Assembly: GCA_905221605.1 (NCBI GenBank)
Contig: CAJNDS010002812.1
Span: forward strand, 243,501 to 307,500
DNA from: Symbiodinium natans
Lineage: Eukaryota > Sar > Dinophyceae > Suessiales > Symbiodiniaceae
DNA length: 64,000 nt
Reading direction: 5' to 3'
The translations under genes were made by a program, and so were the position numbers. The notes below the pieces were generated by a model that was given only the letters and a program-made list of their open reading frames with translations, made no database searches and was not told where the DNA came from. Shown here one piece after another: positions 29,285 to 40,330 of the stretch (positions within the stretch are counted from its first letter, which is position 1; every line of letters begins with the position of its first letter).

Positions 29285-29401
29285 CTACCAGGACCCAGAG
29301 TAGGCCCGTACGCCCCTTGCTTAGGGGTTAGGTTTCCTTACAACCCCCTTTCAAACCAAAAAGGGCGCCCTGTTTATTCCCAGGTTGCTCTTGGGTCTAG
29401 T
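29285..29401. mobile_element. Family C element, copy 3
   Basis: CTACCAGGACCCAGAGTAGG at the left, TTGCTCTTGGGTCTAG at the right, with interior AAAAAGGGCGCCCTGTTTAT as in copy 1. As in copy 2 it abuts a TTTAGGG tract. Confidence 0.7.
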
Positions 29402-29867
29402 TGGGGTTTCATTGGGTTTGGGGGTTTAGGGTTTGGGGTTTAGGGTTTAGGGCATGGGTCCAGGGTTCAGGGTTTGGGCTTTCGAGTCTGGGCCGAGGGT
29501 TGAAGGTTAGTGTTTAGAGTGGCTTATGATTCAGGAGGAAGGTTGTTGGGGTGTTGGAGCGAGGCATGTGGTGGTCTGCAGTTTCGGGATAGGGCCTGGC
29601 CAATCAGAGGGTAGGGTCCTAGATGCCCTGAAGCCCCAAGCCCGGAACCCTAGACACAAACCCTAAACGGCCCTAAGCCCCAAATCCCTACTTGAAGGTT
29701 CATGGGTCGGTATAAGTAGGGCTCTAAGTGCCAGATCCCTACAGCATGGCCATCGGGTCCGAAACCCCTCAGAGAAGAGCGTCGTCAGAGCCCAAAAAAG
29801 GCCGACGCGTCCTTAGGCCTAAGCCCAGCAATTTGAGCCCAAGAGCGAAAACCCGAAGCCCTGAACC

Positions 29868-29921
29868 CTAAACCCTAAACCCTAAACCCTAAACCTTAAA
29901 CCCTAAACCCTAAACCCTTCA
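29868..29921 (-). repeat. Interstitial telomere-like tract, 7-8 units
   Basis: CCCTAAA array ending CCCTTCAG, an acceptor-like border for the short island 29922-30005 (two frames open). Confidence 0.93.
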
Positions 29922-30595
29922 GGTGCAAATATTCTTCGGGGCCGGGACCTTTCTTCTTTCCGCAGGTGGCTCTGGCAGCAGCCCATGGCAGCCTAGATGT
30001 GCAGGGTTTAGGGCAAGTTTAGGTCTTAGGGTTTAGAGTTTAGGGTTTAGGGTTTAGGGTTTGGGGCTTAGGGCTGAGGGCTTGGGAATCTGGGATGTGC
30101 ACAGCTTGTGATTTGTTTAGGGTAGGGTGAAGGGTAGAGCGTTCATGGATGCGTAGAGCTTTCCGGCAGTACCTCGACAGCCCACTCTAAGCTTAAACCT
30201 AAGCTGTGCAGTTTGGATCGTTTTAGGGTTTCGGGTTTCGGTTTGGGGTTTAGGGTTGAGCCCAACATTGCAGAGCCCAGGGTTAAACTGTGCAAGGACA
30301 GGGGCCTATGCGAGTAGAATTGGTGTTTTGTATGTCGTTGCTGGGGCTCCTGTTCTTTATGCAGCCCATTGGGCTGCGCTTGGGTATAATTGATAGTAGA
30401 CCTTCTTCCTCCATCAGGGTTGATAAGCAATCCCCCACCACCACCACCACCAATGTCGAAAACTGGAGGCCAAACATTCTCTCAGCCCAGGGGTACGTTT
30501 GAACCTATTTTTCTGTTTATTGCCCTTAATCCCCTGCATAAGCCTTATGAAGCCATAAATTTCTCGAAATACCCCCAAACCTACCCTAAACCCAA

Positions 30596-30655
30596 AACCC
30601 TAAACCCTAAACCCTAAATCCTAAACCCTAAACCCTAAACCCTAAACCCTCAACC
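30596..30655 (-). repeat. Interstitial telomere-like tract, 8 units
   Basis: CCCTAAA array with one TCCTAAA. Confidence 0.94.
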
Positions 30656-30668
30656 CCATGGCCATCAG

Positions 30669-30793
30669 GTGCCATGGCCTACTGGTGGCTTCGGCGACCC
30701 AAAGCTTACACGACGTTGAACTCGCTCCACGGCACGCCAGCAGGTGCTGCCGTTCCCCTCCCGTGGTTTCGCACTTTGGGCCTGAGCTCTGGG
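30669..30793 (+). CDS. Exon-like island (AMAYWWLRRPK...)
   Basis: Acceptor CATGGCCATCAG follows the CCCTAAA tract. It is open for 41 codons from 30671, reading AMAYWWLRRPKAYTTLNSLH then GTPAGAAVPLPWFRTLGLSS. The frame runs into a family G element at about 30788, so the end is undefined. Two Trp pairs and the general residue use look coding; family not recognised. Confidence 0.32.
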
Positions 30794-30955
30794 TTCTTAA
30801 GAGAAGGGGTTCATGGGGGGTAGGTACCTAGGGAGTTCTGGGTTCTTAAGAGAGGGGGTTCATGGGGGGTAGGTCCCTTAGGGAGCCTTTAGGGAGCCTT
30901 AGGGAGTATTGCGAACCTTGGGTTACATCCCCCCCTTGACCCCCCTCCCTTCAGA
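30788..30955. mobile_element. Family G element with internal tandem duplication
   Basis: A 58-bp stretch (GAGTTCTGGGTTCTTAAGAG, then GGGTTCATGGGGGGTAGGT) is present twice, at about 30777 and 30835, followed by AGGGAGCCTTAGGGAGTATT and GAACCTTGGGTTACAT. Shared with 38225-38375 and a fragment at 22316-22365. Confidence 0.65.
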
Positions 30956-31715
30956 ACCCTATGTTTTTGGGCTTACTTTCCCTCTAATGTGAGTTGTGAG
31001 GTTCGCAGCATATGCTGTGTGGGGATTGGCCTTAACGTGAAGCCGAAGACGCTCCCCCAAGAAGCATCCACTAGCACCAGCACACCTATGTAGGTTTAGG
31101 GTTTAGGGTTTAGGGTTGAGGGTTTAGGGTTTAGGGATTAGGGTTTGATAAGCTATCCCTTCTTGTTTTGTTGGCGGAGGGTGGGTGGTAAACATAAATG
31201 AGGGGGAGGGAGTTAGACCCAAGACAGGCCTGCTAGCACAGCTCTTTCCGCTTGTCGGTATGACATCGTGCTGTCATAGAAGCCTGCGGGCAAGTGAGCT
31301 GCAAGATAGCACCGAGCTGGTCGAGTCAATCTGAGTCCGGTCAGAGTCCTCCACCTGTAGCACGCGAAGCTTCAACCCTACACCCGAAACCCTCCTCGTC
31401 CACCCCCCCCCCCCCCCCCAACTTGGCCTGGGGGTTGTGGCTTCATGGACATGAGAGCTTGTTGCATATTAAGATCATTTTTTGTAATAGCAGGAACCAT
31501 GAATAATAGTTCAATAGCTATGCGGAAGAGCTTGCCAGCTTTGGACCCCCTGAGCTGTGGAAGGGAGTTCCTGAACGCATCTGCAGGCAGCTTAGGTTTT
31601 CCCCGAAGGCCCTAAACCCTGCACAGCTTGAGCCTAGCCGGGAGGCACACAAGAGCTCGATTTCGACCAAGGCCCCCGGCCAAGACGTGTTGCTTTGGGG
31701 GGGGGGGGGAGGGGC

Positions 31716-31802
31716 CCTAAACCCTAAACCCTAAACCCTAAACCCTAAACCCTAAACCCTAAACCCTAAACCCTAAACCCTAAACCCTAAACCCTAAACC
31801 CG
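31716..31802 (-). repeat. Interstitial telomere-like tract (CCCTAAA)12
   Basis: Perfect array after a G-run (31698-31709). Confidence 0.97.
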
Positions 31803-31809
31803 CACGTCT

Positions 31810-32930
31810 TTCCCTACATGTCAGCCCTGAGGCCCACCCAAATCTTCTCTGCTTCTCGGTTGAGCGCAGGTTGCAGAGATGCGGCTGCGGTTTTCTGCGG
31901 TTGGAGTATGTGTGGACAGTACCTTAGGTTAGGGGGGTGGGAGGTGCATAGCAAGATGGGGTTGTGGGTTTGCTTTGCACAGCTCTGCTTCGGATTCTTG
32001 TCCATGCGATACCCTGACTTCTCAGGTTAGGCCTATAGGTGTTCTACCTATAGTTCAGAGGGTCTTTCCTGGGTCCGCTGATTGCAGACCGCTGGGAAGC
32101 TGCAGGTATGATATATATATATATACATACAAAAATAAATCAAACAAATATACATACATGTATTTATATGCAGTTATATACACCTACAAATGCATATTGA
32201 TGTAGCACTCAACCGGGCAGATTGCAAATAAAGGCCGGGGACGTGGGTTCCTGAGACTTCGACGACATCTACTGTCAGGCTTTGCACGCATACGGTTTAG
32301 GTTTTGGGTTGAGGGGCGTACTTACATTGCATCCGCGGTGCAGTCTGGGTTTGGGGCTCCGCAGAACAAGACCATCTATCAGGCTCCAAAATCAGAGCCT
32401 GGAACCAGGGCAAGTACGAGCGTTCTGCCAACTACTATGTATATATATACTGATATATGATCTTGTTATATCATAATATTGGTATATGATTGTACCCTTT
32501 TACTGTGATATTCCTATACCAGTATAGCAGTACATGTGTAGATTGTCAAATTAATTCGTATCTTCAAGAACAGCTACAGGGTCACTGGCGGCGAAGCGTC
32601 CGAAACTGACTTGCGGCTCGGCTGGCGGCGAGTTCCAAGGGCATTGCTTACCTCCGCCTGACAACCTAGAGTCTTCCGCGTCGTCGTGCTGTGGCGCTCG
32701 CAAGCGACTAGGTAAGGCTGACTGGAAACCCAGAATTCCCCGCAATCAGCTTCGAGATGTCCCTAAACCCTAAACCTTAAACCCTAAAATCTCAGACCCC
32801 AAGCCATGGACCCCTGCACCCCAAAGCCGTGAACTGCAGCAGCCAGGTGTGGTGCCCTGCCCATCAACTTCCCCGGCACCTGCCGAACCAAAGCAGGCAC
32901 GGTCCAGGGGAGTCAGGGTCTTTCTGGGTT
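31810..32930. other. Region without a supportable gene
   Basis: Overlapping 63-76-codon frames on both strands at 31814-32205, TA-rich stretches at 32108-32180 and 32438-32530, and a 64-codon minus-strand frame at 32551-32745. I see no motif that favours any. Confidence 0.35.
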
Positions 32931-32987
32931 TAGGGTTTAGGGTTTAGGGTTTAGGGTTTAGGGTTTAGGGTTTAGGGTTTAGGGTTT
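32931..32987 (+). repeat. Interstitial telomere-like tract (TTTAGGG)8
   Basis: Perfect array. Confidence 0.96.
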
Positions 32988-32999
32988 TGGAGGCTTTCC

Positions 33000-34425
33000 T
33001 GGCGTCCTTGCTGCAAGCTCGGCACCTCTGTAGCACCCTCAACCCCGAACCCTAAGCCCCAAGCCCGAAGACTCAGCCACAATCAGGGTTTTGCAGTAGG
33101 CTTCCTGAGCTGTTTGTCCCACAATGCCACTTTGGCATCATTTCAACCCACAAACCATCCTAAGCAATCGCTTAAATTCTACTACCCCCTAACCCCAAAC
33201 CCTAAACCCTGAACCCCATAAACCCTAAACCCCTAAACCCTAACCCTTAACCTGCCCTGAAAGTTCGCATGCGCCTGTAGAGTCGAGGCCTGGCAGAGCA
33301 CAGAACTGGAACAGTCGCCGGCAGAGGCATCAATGCTTAGGCATCTGGTATCTAGGCTCTTCTCATTGAAAAGGCTTTGGGTGTTGGGCTATAGGTTTGA
33401 GGGTTCCTCAGGCTTTAGGGTTGTAGGGTTTTAGGCTTTAGGCTTTAGGGTTGAGGATGTACGGTTTCGGGGTTGCAGGAGGGGGGGGGGTTTGAAGTCG
33501 AGCTTTGAGGCATTCGAGGTGAGGGGTGCAGGGCTGAGGCGTTCAGGATGCAAGCTTTGAGCTGAGGATGTAAGGGTTCGTGATATTGTGTTACTATGAG
33601 ATAGGGTTTAGGGTGTAGGGGTAGACCGGGTTACAGGGCATCAGTCGTATGTACAGGCAAACACAGTGACTCTGTTAGGCACTGGTAGGGATTGTACATG
33701 GGTAGTAGAATCCTTCATGGCCGCAGCCTTCATGGCTTAACCATCAAGGCGCGGAGGAACGGAGTGACAAATTCAAGCAGATGGTGTTCTTGCAGATGCT
33801 GAGAGATGTGAGGATGTCTTAAGGTTGTCGTTTTTTTTAAGTCTGTCGGTGATGGCATGAAGGGCTTTGGGTTTTGGTGGTTTCCTTTTTCCCGGGCCCG
33901 GAGCACACGCCTAGACTTCCTCAGCCTCAAATCTTTAAGACCCTGGGCTCTTAGCTCTTTTTTCACCACATGGGAAAGAAACTTCAGGGTGTATGCTTGC
34001 GGGAAACGCAATTGACACATCTTGCATCCATAGCCAGTATCATGCGTGGCGCCTCGGCTGGCAATGGCTGGCAACATTGCGCATTCTTGATTTCCTGATG
34101 CGCTGCTTACGGAAAAGCCGCTTGGATCGGTGAGGGCTCGAATCTTTATCTCCCAGAGCAAGCCCTTCCTTTCCTTCCCTTCCTTCCCTTCCCTTCCCTT
34201 CCTTCCCTTTCCTTCCCTTCCCTTCCTTTCCTTTCCCTTCCTTCGTTCCTGTCCCCTCTCCCCCTATAGCTTGCATACCCTAAGCTGAAGCCCTCCCAGG
34301 TTTCCAAAGGGCAGGGAAGGAACTAGCACGTACGTGCATCCTCGAACCGAAGGATGAAGGTGAACGAACCTCCAGGTGCGTAGGCGAAGCCTTTAGGCCC
34401 CCCAAAAAGGGACTCGTTGAAAAAT
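33000..34425. other. Decayed heptamers, polypyrimidine tract, no clear gene
   Basis: Degenerate heptamers at 33035-33065, 33190-33250 and 33415-33460. A 143-codon minus-strand frame (33730-34161) includes LKFLSHVVKKELRAQGLKDL and is the best candidate here, but it has no recognised domain. (CCTTC)n polypyrimidine tract at 34165-34248. Confidence 0.3.
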
Positions 34426-34563
34426 TAGGGTTTAGGGTTTAGGGTTTAGGGTTGGGAAAATCTATACGGTTCTGCACATACGGGTATCAGGAGTCCTTAT
34501 TCCCTTTTTTTAAAAGGGTACCTGTAGTATTCAGGAGATGCTCGGGACCTAATTATAAATGCA

Positions 34564-36706
34564 TATATATCCATATATATATATATATTTATATACATAT
34601 AGATATATTACCATACATACATACATATATATATATATGTTACCATGTATATATATATATAGCTCACCCCCCCCCCCCCCCCCCAATGGACCAACCGCGA
34701 AATGAAAAGGACAGGAAAACTAGTTGTTTTTGTCGTGCTTTGTGTTTTCTTGCGTGTTTTGCCTTATTTCTTGTGCTTTTTGTGCATTTCGTGCATTGTT
34801 GCACTTTTCTGGTGTTTTTTGCACTTTTGCACTTTTGCACTTGTTTTGCTTTTTTGCACTTTTGCACTTTTTTGGCTTTTTACACGTTTTTGGCTTTTCA
34901 CACTTTTGCACTTTTTTTGGTTTTTTTTGCATTATTTTCATATACTGTGTTTTTTTCTATGCTTGTCTTATGCATAGAAATCCAAAAATCCAAAAATCCA
35001 AAAATCCAAAAATCCAAAAATCCAAAAATCCAAAAATCCAAAGTTCTCCGGACAATCTCCCAGGAAACTTTGGATTTTTGGGTTTTTGGATTTTTGGGTT
35101 TTTGGATTTTTGGTTTTTGGATCTTTGGATTTTTGGATTTTGGGATTTTTGATGATTTTTATGATTTTTCACATTCGAGGTTGGCTCATATTCGTTCTCC
35201 TTTTTTTTTGAACGAAAGGAGGGCGACCATTCAAATGTACACTTATCAGAATTTCAAATGCGTCCTACCTACTCGAAACGTGAACACTACATTCATCGCA
35301 CAGCTAAATAGCATATTCAATCAGATTCTGAATATGATGTTTCTGTATATGAGGACCAGGTAAAGTCTTGCCTATTCAAATCACTGAGAAAAGCACGTAC
35401 ATGGGTTATGCGCAGGCCTTTGCCAAGGAGGCTTTAACAGAGAAGGCAAATATCGACTTTTGCATTTGAAAGAAGCTGAAATATCATTTTTTTCAATAAG
35501 AACCATTCTGGGATCACAGTACCTGCTGTTTAAGAAAAAGTCTATATCTCATGAACACCCTTTCTTTGCGATAACGATTTAGTTCTTCTGATCTTTTAAT
35601 TCAAGCTCTTAATATTGCATTGCCCCCTGTGATTATTGCAGCAAATCTTAACTACTCGATTGAAAACAGTATCAAAAAATCTAAGTAGCCTGTTCAAGAA
35701 GCCAATAAGGTTTTGAAAACATCCTACTCGAAAAGCCAACAAGAGGTTGAGCAGAAGAATTCAAGACAGTAATAGGGCTTGGGTCCAATACAGGGCTAGT
35801 GAACTGTCCCAATGGACCAACCGCGAAATGGAAAAGAAGTCCAAAAGTCCAAAAATCCAAAAATCCAAAAACCCAAAAACCCAAAAATCCAAAAATCCAA
35901 AAATCCAAAGTTCTCCGGACAATCTCCCAGGAAACTTTGGATTGTTGGATTTTTGGATTTTTGGATTTTTGGTTTTTGGATTTTTGGACTTTTGGACTTT
36001 TGGATTTTTAGATTTTTGGGTTTTGTGTTTTTTTATGTTATTTGTGCTTTTTGTCATGCTTTTTCGTGCTTTTTTGCACTTTTTGCACTTCTTGCACTTT
36101 TTGCACTTTTTTTGCACTTTTCGCACTTGTTTGCACTTTTGCACTTTTTGTTGTGCTTTTTGCACTTTGTTGTGCTTTTTGCACTTTTTGGTGCTTTTTT
36201 AATTTCGCAATATTTTTGCAAATATTTGTCCTCTTGAATGTGCTTTTCCAATCCAAAAATCCAAAAATCCAAAAATCCAAAGTTTCCTCGGAGATTGTCC
36301 GGAGAACTTTGGATTTTTGGATTTTTGGATGTTTGGATTTTTGGATTGGAAAAGCACATTCAAGATGACAAATATTTGCAAAAATATTGTGCAATTAGAA
36401 AGAAAACACCAAAAAGTGCAAAAAGTACAACAAAGTGCAACAAGTGCAAAAAGTGCAAAAAAGTGCAACAAGTGCAAAACGTGCAAAAAAAACAGAACAA
36501 AGCACAAAAGAACACACAAAGCACAAACAAGCACGAACAAAAACACAAAAAATGCACAGGAAGCACAAAAAGCACAAAGAAGTGGACAGGGAAAGCGTGG
36601 CAGGGTACAGTGTCTCGAGAACCTTGGACATGTCGATGTGGGTCCATTGGGGTTAGAGGTTGGTCCATTGGGGGGGGGGCGACCATATATATATATATAT
36701 ATATAG
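34564..36706. mobile_element. ~2-kb AT-rich foldback element
   Basis: TA-repeat flanks bracket C18 plus CAATGGACCAACC at the left (34667-34696) and its inverse GGTTGGTCCATTG plus G10 at the right (36658-36680). A second left end lies at 35814. Inside are (CCAAAAAT)n arrays folding around CCAAAGTTCTCCGGACAATC at 34979-35155, 35839-36020 and, inverted, 36253-36345, plus arrays of GCACTTTT (34780-34960, 36030-36200) and the complementary AAAAGTGCA (36405-36590). The 36200-36400 part is a long palindrome. The 35165-35810 core is unique, AT-rich and without a convincing frame. Long frames across this block are repeat artefacts. Confidence 0.82.
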
Positions 36707-36814
36707 GTGCATGCATACATATAATGTCAAGTTCAGGGATGTTTGGGGTATGCGATGCAAGGTGCTGGAGGCCCGGGAACCCTGATGTGAGTTCCAAGAC
36801 TTTGCCTGAAGGGC

Positions 36815-36935
36815 AGGGTTTAGGGTTTAGGGTTTAGGGTTTAGGGCTTAGGGCTTAGGGCTTAGGGCTTAGGGCTTACGGCTTAGGGCTTAGGGCTTTG
36901 GGCTTTGGGTTTTGGGTTTTGGGTTTAGGGCCCTA
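36815..36935 (+). repeat. Telomere-like array grading into TTAGGGC heptamers
   Basis: TTTAGGG units are followed by about eight GGGCTTA units, then GGGCTTT and GGGTTTT, then an inverted CCCTAAA pair. Confidence 0.93.
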
Positions 36936-37089
36936 AACCCGGTAACCCCTAAACCCTAACCCTTCCACAGGCCGTCGGCTTTCTTCGTTTGGAGTTTACG
37001 GCCGAGGGGTTCGATGGCTAGGAGATGCTGGCCCGCGGGATCATCCAGCATCCGAAGACAACCGCGTAGAAGGAAATGAAGAATGTAGG

Positions 37090-37380
37090 TTTAGGGTTTA
37101 GGGCTTCGGGCTTAGGGTTTAGGGTTTAGGGTTTGGGGTTTGGGGTTTAGGGTTTAGGGTCTAGGGCTTTAGAAACTCAAAGCCACCTAAAGCCCCAAGA
37201 GCCCCTAGAAGCCCTAAGAGCCCTGATGTGTTGCGGCAGTGGCTTCCCACAGTACGTATATGGCCACGAGATCCTACCCTAAACCCTAATCCCTGAACCC
37301 TAAACCCTAAACCCTAATCCCTGAACCCAAAACCCTAAACCCTAATCCCTGAACCCTAAACCCTAAACCCTAAACCAAGG
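37090..37380. repeat. Opposed degenerate telomere-like arrays
   Basis: TTTAGGG tract at 37089-37170 and CCCTAAA/CCCTAATCCCTGAA array at 37278-37375; the CCCTAATCCCTGAACCCTAAA trimer recurs three times. Confidence 0.88.
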
Positions 37381-38095
37381 ATATGTTCCAGAAGATCCTC
37401 CCGAATACCAAGAGGACTTTCGAGGCAAAGCAAAGGCCAGCAGAGAGCAGCGTGAACCTTTATAAGCTCCACACCCCAATCCACCTCTGAACTCTTCTTA
37501 TTCTTTCACTTCTTTCTATATTTAGCTGTTTCATAATTTTTTTCTTGTTATCTGTCATGCTGTTGCGGCACTTTCGCCTCTCTTCCGCTGGAAGCCTCAA
37601 GATTCTGACTGTGGTCGATTTGCAGCAACCTTCGGTAGCCCACCGTTAAGAAAACGCACATGACCGATAATTAGTCGCCCATAATCGACCTGCTGTCATC
37701 TCCCGCTTCGGAAGAAAGCAGAGAGGGTGGGGATGGTCGAAGCAGTTTCAAGGGGGCTAGCCCTAAACCCTAAACCCCAAACCCTGAACCCTAAAACCCT
37801 AAACTTTAAACCCTAAACCCTAAACCCTTACTGGCGATCCGGGGAGCCAATGCAGGCCCAGGAATACTGCTAGTAGTTATTCCGACCCCTTTCGCCGGGC
37901 TCTTAGGATGCCCCTTCGTGCCCGTCGAAACGTGGCAGGGAGGCATTGTAAAGCATGCTCAGTAGGCCCTGGGGACATATGGGGGGTTTACGATCTTTGG
38001 GGTACCTTCTTGGGGTCCTTATTGCAAGGGGATCTTGCTATTTGGGGTCTAAATTACCGGGGCCCCTTTTTTTCGTAAACCCCCCCATTTTACAT
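37380..38095. other. Region without a supportable gene
   Basis: Unique sequence with one degenerate CCCTAAA tract at 37762-37830. A 104-codon plus-strand frame at 37955-38269 passes through repeat families D and G, so it is not credited. Confidence 0.4.
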
Positions 38096-38224
38096 TTTTC
38101 CCTTGTTGGCTTACAGGAGTGTTTTTCAGAGGGTTTAAGGGCCATCCTAGCATGGTGTGGCCCTTGTGGCGGACTGGTTGTTCCTGACTCGGAGTCGGCA
38201 TTCATTCCGAGACTTCTTGATAGG

Positions 38225-38375
38225 CTCCTTGAGGGAGGGGGGGGGGTTCATGGGGGTGTAGGTGCCTAGGGAACCAGGCGGAAGCTCAGGGAGCCTTGGG
38301 GAGTAGTGGGGAGTATCAGGGAACCTCGGGTTACATACCCTTCTTGAACCCCCCCCCGTCCCTTAAGAACACTCT
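38225..38375. mobile_element. Family G element, copy 2
   Basis: GGGGTTCATGGGGGTGTAGG, GGGAGCCTTGGGGAGTAGT and GGGAACCTCGGGTTACAT match the 30788 copy. The right part CCCTTCTTGAACCCCCCCC followed by CCCTTAAGAACAC is roughly the inverse of the left. Confidence 0.65.
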
Positions 38376-38514
38376 AAAGGTTCTGCAAGTGTCAAAGTCA
38401 TTGTCGCAGGTTTTAGACACGCCCATCCGATGTCCTCATGGACACACGATGGAGCAGCCCGGGGCTCGGCCGTGGTGGTTGTAGTTTGAGGAGGGTTGTT
38501 TTTTGGGGCCTCCG

Positions 38515-38685
38515 AGTACATCCCTCCCCCTAACATTAAAACCCCCTTACCCCCTAACATGTGAGAGACCCCCCCCCCCCCACAATTAGAGTTATATTAC
38601 AGTATATGGGGGCGGGGGGGTGGGGGGGGGGGGGAGGGGTATGTAATACTAGGGGTAGGGGGCTTTTTTTACCAGGGGGAGGGAA
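38515..38685. mobile_element. Family H element, copy 2
   Basis: CCTCCCCCTAACATTAAAAC, CCCCCTTACCCCCTAACATG on the left and GGGGTATGTAATACTAGGGG, TAGGGGGCTTTTTTTACCAG on the right, with C13 and G-rich runs in the middle. Confidence 0.65.
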
Positions 38686-39141
38686 GCACAGCACACGCGC
38701 ACCGGCTCGACATATATGTATATATATAACCCCGTAGACCCCAACACACGCCTCAAACAAACGTCCTGAGATCCCCAAGGCTCAGCCAGGCAGAACTATG
38801 AACTGAATGTTGATTTGCTAGGTAGGCCCTTGGCACATGTCACATTTTGCCTTGTTGCAATTAGGAGGATCTTACGAATATTTTCAGAGGGTCTTAAGCA
38901 CGAGGATAATGTTTTGGAATATTTTTCACAGGGTCTTAAGGGCCATCCTAGTATGTTGTCGAGCTTTTTTTTAACCCGAAACCCTAAACCCGAAACCCGA
39001 AACCCTAAACCCTAAACCCTAAACCCCAACCCCTAACCCCTAACCCCTAACCCTAAACCCTACATGACATCCCTCCCGCGCCCGGCTGAGGTTAATGACG
39101 CGGAAAGCCGGCTGGCTGAGGTTGGCACAATGTGCATTGGC

Positions 39142-39350
39142 TTGGGACGTTCCCCCCTTATACTAACAGCTCCTTAGTAGGGGTTATAAGTGATAATAGG
39201 GGTCCTGAACTGCTCCTTAATAGGGATTGGAATAGGGGTGGGTACTAAACTCCCTATTAAGATACTAACAGCTCCTTTATAGGGGTTATAATAGGGAGTA
39301 CTAGAATCCCTATTAAGGACTGTTAGTATAAGGGGGGGAGAGCATCCCAA
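39142..39350. mobile_element. Family A MITE, copy 3, internally duplicated (209 bp)
   Basis: Left end TTGGGACGTTCCCCCCTTAT, right end ...AGAGCATCCCAA. The inner TACTAACAGCTCCTT.ATAGGGG segment is present twice, so the copy contains a nested or duplicated half. Flanks (TGCATTGGC / TGCATGGTG) suggest an eroded target duplication. Confidence 0.82.
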
Positions 39351-39354
39351 TGCA

Positions 39355-39625
39355 TGGTGGCCGCCCCTAAAACCCCAAAATCTCGGAAACCCCTTAGACC
39401 CCGCCTACAGGCTAAATCCTAAAACTTCGAAACCCCAAAAGAACCCAAAGCCCCTCAGCTCCCCAAGTCTCAAAACCCCCCACAGCCCCCGAACTCTGAA
39501 CCCCCAACCCTAAGCAAGACCTAAACCAAAACCTGAAGCCCTCCCACAACGAAAACAGCCTAGGGCCCTGAAAGCCTTAAATCCCTAATACTGACAGGCC
39601 TAAAGCCCTAAACCCCCAGAGCTCT
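39355..39625. other. C-rich decayed stretch, no gene
   Basis: Repeated CCCC/AAACC words (CTAAAACCCCAAAATCTCGG and similar) look like long-decayed heptamer sequence. Confidence 0.45.
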
Positions 39626-39629
39626 TAAC

Positions 39630-39693
39630 CCTAATCCTGAACTCTAAACCCTCAACCCTAAACCCTAAACCCTAAACCCTAAACCCTAAACCG
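39630..39693 (-). repeat. Interstitial telomere-like tract, 8 units
   Basis: CCCTAAA array with CTCTAAA and CCCTCAA variants, ending CCGGCAG, the acceptor-like border of the next island. Confidence 0.94.
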
Positions 39694-39698
39694 GCAGG

Positions 39699-39770
39699 TG
39701 TGACATCTGTGGGCAGCCCCAGGGCCTCGGCCGTAGGCCGAGTTCAGGGTTCTCCAAATGTGGGGCTCAG
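39699..39770 (+). CDS. CxxC exon-like island 1 (CDICGQPQ)
   Basis: After CCCTAAA...CCGGCAG the frame reads CDICGQPQGLGRRPSSGFSK then CGAQG. It is nearly the same as CDVCGEPQ at 46384, which follows the same kind of acceptor (CCTGCAG). Two such matches suggest paralogous exons of a zinc-binding or disulphide segment. Confidence 0.27.
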
Positions 39771-39774
39771 GGAT

Positions 39775-40330
39775 TTAGAGGTTTAGAGGGTTTAGAGGGT
39801 TTAGAGGGTTTAGAGGGTTTATAGTGGTTTAGAGTTTTAGGGTTTTAGGGCTTATAGGGTTTAGGGGCTTGTAGGGTTTGTAGGGTTTGTAGGGTTTTAG
39901 GGTTTAGTTCCCATTTTAGGTTCATAGGGTTTTTCGGGTTTTAGAGGTTTAGGGCTTTGGGGTTTTAGGGTTTTAGTGGTTAGTGTTTAGGGTTTAGGGT
40001 TTAGGGCTTCAGGATTTCAGGATTCCAGGGTCTAGGGCTTCCAGGGGATTAGGGGTTGTAGGGTTTAGGGGTTCAGGGGCTTAGAGCTTAGAGTTTAGGG
40101 TTTAGTTCTCCAGTTTGTTTTAGGGTTTATAGGGTTTATAGGGTTTATAGGGTTTATAGGGTTTATAGGGTTTATAGGGTTTATAGGGTTTATAGGGTTT
40201 ACAGGGTTTGTAGTGCTTATGGGGTTTTAGGGGTTTAGGGTTTAGGATGATTATGGGGTTTAGGGTTTTAGGGTTTGGGGCTTGGGGTTTCGGGTTTAGG
40301 TCTTAGGGTTTGTGGCTTAGGGCTTAGGGT
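39775..40330 (+). repeat. Long degenerate array of heptamer variants
   Basis: TTTAGAGGG nonamers (39780-39825), mixed TTTAGGG-like words, then nine TTTATAGGG nonamers (40126-40206), then TTTAGGG/CTTAGGG words to 40330. It is the largest continuous heptamer-derived block (about 550 bp). Confidence 0.93.

Larger units (their letters stand above)
38098..38960. repeat. Repeat family D, copies at 38098 and 38860
   Basis: CCTTGTTGG, TCAGAGGGTTTAAGGGCCAT and CCTAG.ATGGTGTGG at 38098-38160 recur at 38860-38960 (with an internal duplication of the TTTTCA.AGGGTCTTAAG part) and at 56735-56812. Short, non-coding. Confidence 0.65.

Noticed and set aside
29922-30003. Ankyrin repeat exon (VALAAAHGSLDVQ)
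   Set aside because: Similarity is limited to about 10 residues, a second frame is open, and no other ankyrin-like island is nearby.
33730-34276. Lys/Gly/Glu-rich minus-strand frame at 34040-34276
   Set aside because: It is the (CCTTC)n polypyrimidine tract read on the other strand.
34452-35363. 303-codon frame with Cys/Phe-rich and KSKNPKIQ repeats
   Set aside because: It is a translation of GCACTTTT and CCAAAAAT arrays and a TA-microsatellite inside the foldback element; every frame and both strands are open there.
35747-36837. Several 100-199-codon frames
   Set aside because: Same cause: 8-9-bp arrays without stops. The apparent Lys/Asn or Phe/Leu-rich proteins mirror the repeat words.
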